Assembly: GCA_050694175.1 (NCBI GenBank)
Contig: JBOGXA010000037.1
Span: forward strand, 1-9,793
Length of the DNA: 9,793 nt
Direction of reading: 5' to 3'
From: JBOGXA01 sp050694175
GTDB taxonomy: Bacteria; Actinomycetota; CADDZG01; WHSQ01
Shown: one piece after another, positions 7,167 through 9,793 of the stretch
Numbering within the stretch: the stretch's first letter is position 1
How the letters are laid out: every line of letters starts with the position of its first letter
The notes under the pieces: model-generated
What the model was told of the DNA's origin: nothing
The model's database searches: none
What the model saw: the letters and a program-made list of their open reading frames with translations, nothing else
Program-made: the position numbers and the translations under genes

Positions 7167-7223
7167 ATGGACGACATCTATTCCGCAATCGACGAGGCGG
7201 AGAAGATAGCACCACCTACGTAG
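7167..7223 (+). pseudogene. Start of a further operon gene, cut off after 18 codons
   Basis: GGAGGG (7154-7159) lies 7 bases before ATG 7167, and 17 bases separate the CopCD stop from this ATG, in keeping with the operon's spacing. The frame reads MDDIYSAIDEAEKIAPPT and meets TAG 7221-7223. The acidic start looks like the beginning of a real protein, but nothing recognisable follows in any frame. ATG 7146, overlapping the CopCD stop, is in the same frame. I read it as the 5' end of a gene truncated by the rearrangement that made the scar zone to the right. A genuine 18-25-residue peptide cannot be excluded. Confidence 0.4.
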
Positions 7224-7240
7224 TGGTCTCTATCCACTAC
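7220..7240. terminator. Short perfect hairpin at the end of the redox/copper operon
   Basis: GTAGTGG (7220-7226) and CCACTAC (7234-7240) form a perfect 7-base stem around a 7-base loop. It lies about 70 bases after the CopCD stop. There is no T-run on either side, so a classical terminator is doubtful. It could also be a rearrangement footprint, as it coincides with the break between plus-strand operon and minus-strand remnants. Confidence 0.35.
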
Positions 7241-7292
7241 CAAGAGCTAAGGCCAGGTAGACGAGGCCAACCACGAGCGCCGCGCGCTTCAT
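7230..7292 (-). pseudogene. Signal-peptide-like start of a minus-strand gene, cut off
   Basis: Minus-strand ATG at 7292-7290 opens a 20-residue frame, MKRAALVVGLVYLALALGSG, ending at TAG 7232-7230. It has Lys-Arg followed by a hydrophobic core, exactly like a signal peptide or first membrane helix, but the mature protein is missing. It runs leftward into the end of the operon, so the rest was probably deleted at a junction near 7220-7235. No good ribosome binding site is visible, and chance origin in GC-rich DNA remains possible. Confidence 0.3.
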
Positions 7293-7369
7293 TAAGCCGC
7301 CGCGATCCTACGCGAGCGGCGAAGTTGGCCGGCGGGAAAAGGATGCGATGACGGTCCCAAGTTCTCCAC

Positions 7370-7558
7370 CTATCCGGTCGTCGTCACGCTCGAGATCGAG
7401 AACCCGACCTGCTCAAGAGATGCGACGAGTGCCCCGATGTCGCTCGACACACCGAAGTGAAGTTGGGCGTCGACGACCGCACTGAGGCGGTGGCCACCGC
7501 GGTTGAACGACGCATCATTCGTCTCGGATCTCACTGACGTCCGCAGGGTGCGGCGCAC
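7370..7558 (-). CDS. Small unknown minus-strand ORF, probably a gene remnant
   Basis: 62 residues from a GTG at 7558-7556. The middle and end (RGGHRLSAVVDAQLHF, then DIGALVASLEQVGFSIS) read like a real strand-helix-strand unit, with normal composition rather than the Arg/Pro-rich look of shadow frames. It resembles the last part of SIMPL-type domains only faintly; I would not name it on that basis. It starts 22 bases after the stop of the minus-strand remnant at 7581-7733. No Shine-Dalgarno sequence is evident, and the start may be wrong or lost. Confidence 0.4.
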   Translation of the reverse strand: MRRTLRTSVRSETNDASFNRGGHRLSAVVDAQLHFGVSSDIGALVASLEQVGFSISSVTTTG

Positions 7559-7580
7559 GATAAGCGGGGAACCGGGGAAC

Positions 7581-7733
7581 CTATCTCCCTATCACGGTCT
7601 CGTCGGTCAACCTTCCGAGCTGGAAGGCATCGTCGAGCGAGATCAGGAACATCCCCGGATGCTCGAAGGTCCATCTCTCGCCCGCCTCGTTCACCCCAGA
7701 TGAAGAGCGCAAAAGTTCATGAGCAACTTGGAT
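7581..7733 (-). pseudogene. Remnant of an unknown minus-strand gene
   Basis: An open minus-strand frame of 50 residues lies between an in-frame TGA (7736-7734) and TAG (7583-7581). From NEAGERWTFEHP to DDAFQLGRLTDETV it has clear protein character: balanced composition and alternating hydrophobic and charged residues. There is no ATG in frame; only TTG or GTG could start it, and a nearby ATG in a neighbouring frame reaches a stop after nine codons. I take it as the C-terminal piece of a decayed gene, family unknown. Confidence 0.4.
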
Positions 7734-7781
7734 TCAACAACTTTGAATATGTGATCCCGCCACTACTGTAGCGGTGGAAGC

Positions 7782-7808
7782 GGGCCGCGACCCTGAGCAT
7801 CGCGGCCC
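7782..7808 (-). terminator. Perfect 9-base hairpin behind the small minus-strand ORF
   Basis: GGGCCGCGA (7782-7790) and TCGCGGCCC (7800-7808) pair perfectly around a 9-base loop. Reading the minus strand, the hairpin begins 24 bases after the stop of the ORF at 7833-8009, the right place for a terminator. There is no clear T-run after it, so it may act weakly or be a different structure. Confidence 0.5.
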
Positions 7809-7832
7809 ACTGCCCCGAAGCCACGAGCTGCT

Positions 7833-8009
7833 TCACGGCTGCTCACCCACGATCCCGTTCTCGAGCAGCTCGATCAGACGGCCCCGGCACACGCTGCGCA
7901 GCTCGCCGAACGTGTCGCGCTCACCGTGGAGCCGGTCGCACACCTCGCACACGCCGTAGTCGGGCTGCAGCACCCGGCCGGCCTTGATCGATTCGACCCA
8001 CGCGGCCAC
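7833..8009 (-). CDS. Small unknown protein with CxxC pair, possibly 5'-truncated
   Basis: From GTG 8009-8007 the minus strand encodes 58 residues ending at TGA 7835-7833. It includes GRVLQPDYGVCEVCDRLHGE, then ELRSVCRGRLIELLENG. The frame stays open further upstream (CDIEVDSTQ before the GTG), so the true start may have been lost. The CxxC plus a later Cys and His could bind zinc, as in small regulators or phage and plasmid proteins, but I do not recognise a family. Composition is clearly protein-like and a hairpin follows. Its upstream end meets the plus-strand transposase remnant head-on near 8020, which suggests a chimeric junction. Confidence 0.5.
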   Translation of the reverse strand: MAAWVESIKAGRVLQPDYGVCEVCDRLHGERDTFGELRSVCRGRLIELLENGIVGEQP

Positions 8010-8018
8010 CTGGGTGGA

Positions 8019-8283
8019 GTCGACCTCGATGTCGCACTGACCGTGCTCGCCGGCGCCGTCTGCGCCTCACTGCGCCGCCGCCTCACCGGCTACCACAACG
8101 CAACCCCCGACACCCTGCAACGGGCGGTTCTTGTCCACCGGGGGCCACGTCATCAACAACGGCCAGTCGATCCTCGTGCGACTCAACCGGCGGACCTACT
8201 CGCCAGTCCTACGCCAAGCCAACGTCCCCGAGGTCGCAGTCCCATGGTGGGAGGGGCGCACCCTCCGATTCGAGTTCGAGTGA
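8019..8283 (+). pseudogene. C-terminal remnant of a transposase, broken by one extra G
   Basis: The plus strand reads VDLDVALTVLAGAVCASLRR, then LTGYHNATPDTLQR up to 8123. It then continues in the next frame as RFLSTGGHVINNGQSILVRL and SPVLRQANVPEVAVPWWEG, ending in LRFEFE at TGA 8281-8283. Removing one G from the run at 8122-8124 joins the two halves as TLQR-RFLS. This looks like the C-terminus of an actinobacterial DDE-type transposase; I recall such ends (a TPDTxxRRFL block, then YSPVLRxAxLPxxxVPWW) but cannot assign the IS family. The N-terminal two thirds are absent. It is therefore truncated and frameshifted: dead. Confidence 0.65.
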
Positions 8284-8444
8284 CAGGTTGGGGTCGAACT
8301 CGCTGCGCAAGAATCGGCGCTAATGGATGGGTCGGGACGAGACAGTTGTACACAGGAGTAATCAGGATCGTGGACGGCCGCCGACCTGGAGAAATCGGGT
8401 CCCGTCAGGTTCACTCAGGGTCAAGCAGAACGCTACAGAGCTAG
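8284..8444. other. Gene-free stretch
   Basis: No convincing gene on either strand. Open frames here have skewed, shadow-like composition. The only notable item is one copy of ATCGGGTCCCG at 8394-8404, repeated at 8494-8504. Confidence 0.5.
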
Positions 8445-8504
8445 CTCATAATCCGTTGGTCGCGGGCGGCGCGTGCATGACTGCCACCAAGTGATCGGGT
8501 CCCG
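8394..8504 (+). repeat. Two copies of ATCGGGTCCCG exactly 100 bases apart
   Basis: ATCGGGTCCCG is found at 8394-8404 and 8494-8504. The copies flank the tRNA-Met-like remnant (8445-8466). The second forms the left half of the hairpin at 8497-8511. They may be a small duplication or binding sites; no function can be read from them. Confidence 0.5.
8445..8466 (+). other. Possible tRNA (CAU anticodon) core remnant
   Basis: The 22 bases CTCATAATCC...GGTCGCGGG match what is expected of a tRNA from the anticodon loop (C-T-CAT-A-A, anticodon CAT at 8447-8449) through the variable loop to the 5' strand of the T stem. Similarity stops there: the T loop (TTCGA) is missing and the five bases before the loop do not pair as an anticodon stem. 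This would fit an attachment-site remnant at a Met- or Ile2-type tRNA. The match is short and from memory, so confidence is limited. Confidence 0.35.
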
Positions 8505-8511
8505 CGGACCC
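8497..8511 (+). terminator. Terminator-like hairpin followed by TTCTT
   Basis: GGGTCC (8497-8502), loop CGC, GGACCC (8506-8511) is a perfect 6-base stem with a tight 3-base loop, followed by TTCTTG. It reads as a modest rho-independent terminator on the plus strand, though no intact gene ends just before it. Confidence 0.5.
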
Positions 8512-8519
8512 TTCTTGCC

Positions 8520-8538
8520 GTGGAGCAAATGTGGAGCA
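8520..8538 (+). repeat. Tandem GTGGAGCA repeat
   Basis: GTGGAGCA occurs at 8520-8527 and 8531-8538, an 11-base period, about one helical turn. Short direct repeats spaced by one turn near an attachment site are a common form of integrase arm-type binding site; here that is inference from position between two tRNA remnants. Confidence 0.3.
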
Positions 8539-8669
8539 TGAGAAGTGGCAAGGAGTCCAACCAGGTCTTACCCAGGGCAATCCGAAGAGTGGGGATGACC
8601 AGCGGAAACAGTCGGAAATTGCCGGTGATCAGGAATGACACCATCACCATGAAAACAGCCCGAAATCCG

Positions 8670-8711
8670 CTTACAACGCAGGGGTCGGCGGTTCGAACCC
8701 GTCACCGCCCA
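8670..8711 (+). other. 3' half of tRNA-Val(UAC), probable attachment (att) site
   Basis: The sequence gives an anticodon loop CTTACAA (anticodon TAC at 8672-8674), the 3' anticodon stem CGCAG, variable loop GGGTC, a full T arm (stem GGCGG 8687-8691, loop TTCGAAC, stem CCGTC 8699-8703), the acceptor 3' strand ACCGCCC (8704-8710) and discriminator A. This is tRNA-Val 3' sequence in every position. The 5' half is absent: no GGGCGGT acceptor strand or D arm lies upstream, and only C-G next to the loop still pairs. It cannot be a working tRNA. Displaced tRNA 3' ends of this kind mark one end of an element integrated by a tyrosine integrase into a tRNA gene; the intact tRNA-Val should lie elsewhere. 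No integrase gene is present in the window. Confidence 0.8.
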
Positions 8712-8816
8712 CAACGCGAACGAGCCGGTCAACGCACGCTTTCGAAGTATTTGGCGATGCGAACAGACGTTCAGCGCGGCGCGAAATCCAACAGGCGTAT
8801 TAATCCGAAGGTGGGA
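8712..8816. other. Gene-free stretch left of the IS110 region
   Basis: No gene recognised on either strand. The left boundary of the IS110 element probably lies here or just to the right, but IS110 elements lack conspicuous terminal inverted repeats, and I cannot place the end from one copy. Confidence 0.4.
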
Positions 8817-8974
8817 TCTCGCTCTAGGCGAGAGTTGTCCGGTAGCCGACCGGGGATGACTCTCATCCAACATGTCGGGCCAGAACCCTGCGGCTCTGAC
8901 CTTCTTTTTGACCGTCTCCCCGGCCGGAACCGGACCAGCGGAAGTGACTTGCTAGAAGTTGGAGCTAACCCAAC
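8817..8974 (+). ncRNA. Hairpin-rich leader of the IS110 element, candidate bridge RNA
   Basis: Several consecutive stem-loops lie just upstream of the IS110 transposase. TCTCGC/GCGAGA at 8817-8833; CCGGT/ACCGG at 8839-8853; GGATGA/TCATCC with a 3-base loop at 8854-8868; GG-CAGA/TCTG-CC with one mismatch and a 10-base loop at 8878-8901; GTTGG/CCAAC at 8958-8974. The second and third abut, so they would stack or switch. In IS110-group elements the gene-free left end is known to encode a structured bridge RNA of roughly 150-200 nt, whose loops pair with target and donor DNA. Position, length and structure agree; conservation is untested, and the exact ends are unknown. Confidence 0.4.
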
Positions 8975-9018
8975 GCCTGTGTGTCCTCCGCTTGTCCACA
9001 TCGTAGGCCGGTCGAGGG

Positions 9019-9024
9019 AAGGAG
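9019..9024 (+). promoter_or_regulatory. Ribosome binding site of the IS110 transposase
   Basis: AAGGAG lies 6 bases before ATG 9031. It fixes the start, which puts the first catalytic Asp at residue 8 as usual for IS110 transposases. Confidence 0.7.
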
Positions 9025-9030
9025 ACCAGC

Positions 9031-9793
9031 ATGGGTGTGGTAGTTGGCGTCGACTCCCATAAAGAGTCGGTGGCCGCGGCGGCCGTCGACGAACTCGGAC
9101 GCACGCTCGAGGTGCGCCGGTTCGCGAACGACAGCACGGGCCACGACGAGGTGCTCGCGTGGGTGCAGTCCAACCCAGACGTCACGAGGATCGGGATCGA
9201 GGGCTCGGGGGTTTACGGTGCCGCCCTTGCCCGGGCCCTGATGGCGGCCGGCGAGGACGTCAGGGAGGTGCCTCCCACCCTCACCTTCAGGGAGCGTTGC
9301 CGCAACGGCTCCCATGGCAAGTCTGATCCCGTCGATGCAGTCGCGATCGCTCGTGTGGTGGTGCGCGAAGGCACCCTGTCATCCCCCCGCCGAACGGCGG
9401 TCTGGGACGATCTCAAGCTACTCGTTGACTACCGTGACCAGCTCGTTCGCGTCCGCACGCAGTTCTCCAATCGCATCCACCGCGACCTCGTCGTGGTCCA
9501 CCCCGGATATCAGAAGCACGTTCCTGATCTGCGCTCGAAGAAGGACGTCGCGCAAGCCGCGAAGCTTCTGCGAGGCGACCGTTCGGTCAGGGCCGAGCTG
9601 ACCCGGCGCAGAATCTCGCAACTGCGCCGGGTGGATCAAGAGCTCACCGCCAACAAGACAGAGATTGCCAGCGCGGTCGCGCGCTCGGAAACGAGGCTGA
9701 CCGATCTGCCCGGCATCGGAGTCCTGATCGCAGCCAAGTTCGTCGCTGAGACAGGTGACGTGACAAAGATCCGCTCCGAGAGCGCGTTCGCCA
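9031..9793 (+). CDS. IS110-family transposase (recombinase), right end beyond the window
   Basis: 254 residues without interruption up to the window edge; family members are usually about 340-420. The RuvC-like N-terminal domain has its DEDD residues: Asp 8 (VVVGVDSHKE), Glu 57 (IGIEGSGVYG), Asp 99 and Asp 102 (GKSDPVDAVAIARV). A long helical segment follows (about 125-220). The second domain (Transposase_20 type) opens with LTDLPGIGVLIAAKFVAETGD at about 223-243; the catalytic serine would lie beyond the window. These enzymes move a circular element using an RNA guide and leave no target duplication. The 5' end is intact, so the element may be active if the missing part is sound. Confidence 0.93.
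   Translation, partial: MGVVVGVDSHKESVAAAAVDELGRTLEVRRFANDSTGHDEVLAWVQSNPDVTRIGIEGSGVYGAALARALMAAGEDVREVPPTLTFRERCRNGSHGKSDPVDAVAIARVVVREGTLSSPRRTAVWDDLKLLVDYRDQLVRVRTQFSNRIHRDLVVVHPGYQKHVPDLRSKKDVAQAAKLLRGDRSVRAELTRRRISQLRRVDQELTANKTEIASAVARSETRLTDLPGIGVLIAAKFVAETGDVTKIRSESAFA

Noticed and set aside
7926..8444. The full 172-residue plus-strand frame as one gene.
   Set aside because: Only the middle (from about 8019 to 8123) resembles a transposase; the part before lies opposite the small CxxC ORF and the part after 8124 is the wrong frame.
8441..8650. A minus-strand ORF of 69 residues between the two tRNA remnants, with a hydrophobic start.
   Set aside because: It covers the terminator-like hairpin and ends in the CAU remnant; the latter half is Arg-rich shadow-like. 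Not supported as a gene.
8568..8873. A minus-strand ORF of 101 residues containing WAVTGSNRRPLRCK.
   Set aside because: That peptide is the antisense translation of the tRNA-Val 3' half, a well-known false protein in many annotations.
8520..9062. A plus-strand ORF of 180 residues running across the tRNA remnant and IS110 leader.
   Set aside because: It reads through the tRNA sequence and the hairpin-rich leader, overlaps the IS110 start in another frame, and has no recognisable domain.
1..9793. CRISPR array or phage defence cassette.
   Set aside because: No regularly spaced repeats and no Cas, restriction, toxin-antitoxin or known defence domains were seen.

Overview
The window is high-GC DNA, apart from a less GC-rich stretch at about 7200-8700. 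Dense ATGA/GTGA start-stop overlaps, SHOCT-domain proteins and the protein style suggest an actinobacterium, perhaps a deep-branching lineage. That assignment is inference; nothing here fixes the species.

Left part (1-7149): one tightly packed plus-strand operon of envelope proteins. Order: the C-terminal end of an unknown coiled-coil protein; a membrane-anchored protein with six Asp-box (BNR) repeats; a two-helix membrane protein; a CcdA-type thiol-disulfide transporter; a TlpA/ResA-like thioredoxin broken by a frameshift; a small SHOCT membrane protein with an N-terminal Cys-Cys/Met/Trp patch; a small lipoprotein with two extra cysteines; a lipoprotein with a thioredoxin-like CX4C domain; a membrane-anchored monohaem cytochrome c with a Met-rich linker and C-terminal SHOCT domain; and a CopC-CopD fusion with an extra C-terminal domain. 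Together they look like an extracytoplasmic thiol-redox, haem and copper module: CcdA would supply electrons across the membrane to the thioredoxin-like proteins, the cytochrome would carry electrons outside, and CopCD would bind and import copper. I do not know this exact gene set as a described system.

Middle part (about 7150-8715): a scar zone without an intact gene of known function. It holds the first codons of a next operon gene that stops at once, remnants of minus-strand genes, a small minus-strand Cys-containing ORF with a hairpin behind it, the C-terminus of a transposase broken by one extra G, a terminator-like hairpin, and two partial tRNA 3' sequences in the same orientation that both begin at the anticodon loop. 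The second is a clear tRNA-Val(UAC) 3' half. This is what is left when integrative elements enter and leave at tRNA genes.

Right part (about 8800-9793): an IS110-family element, with an intact but window-truncated DEDD transposase preceded by about 300 bases of gene-free, hairpin-rich DNA. That is where IS110-group elements are known to encode the guide (bridge) RNA.

The best candidates for a second look are the redox/copper operon with its twin SHOCT proteins and broken TlpA, the paired tRNA remnants, and the possible bridge RNA.
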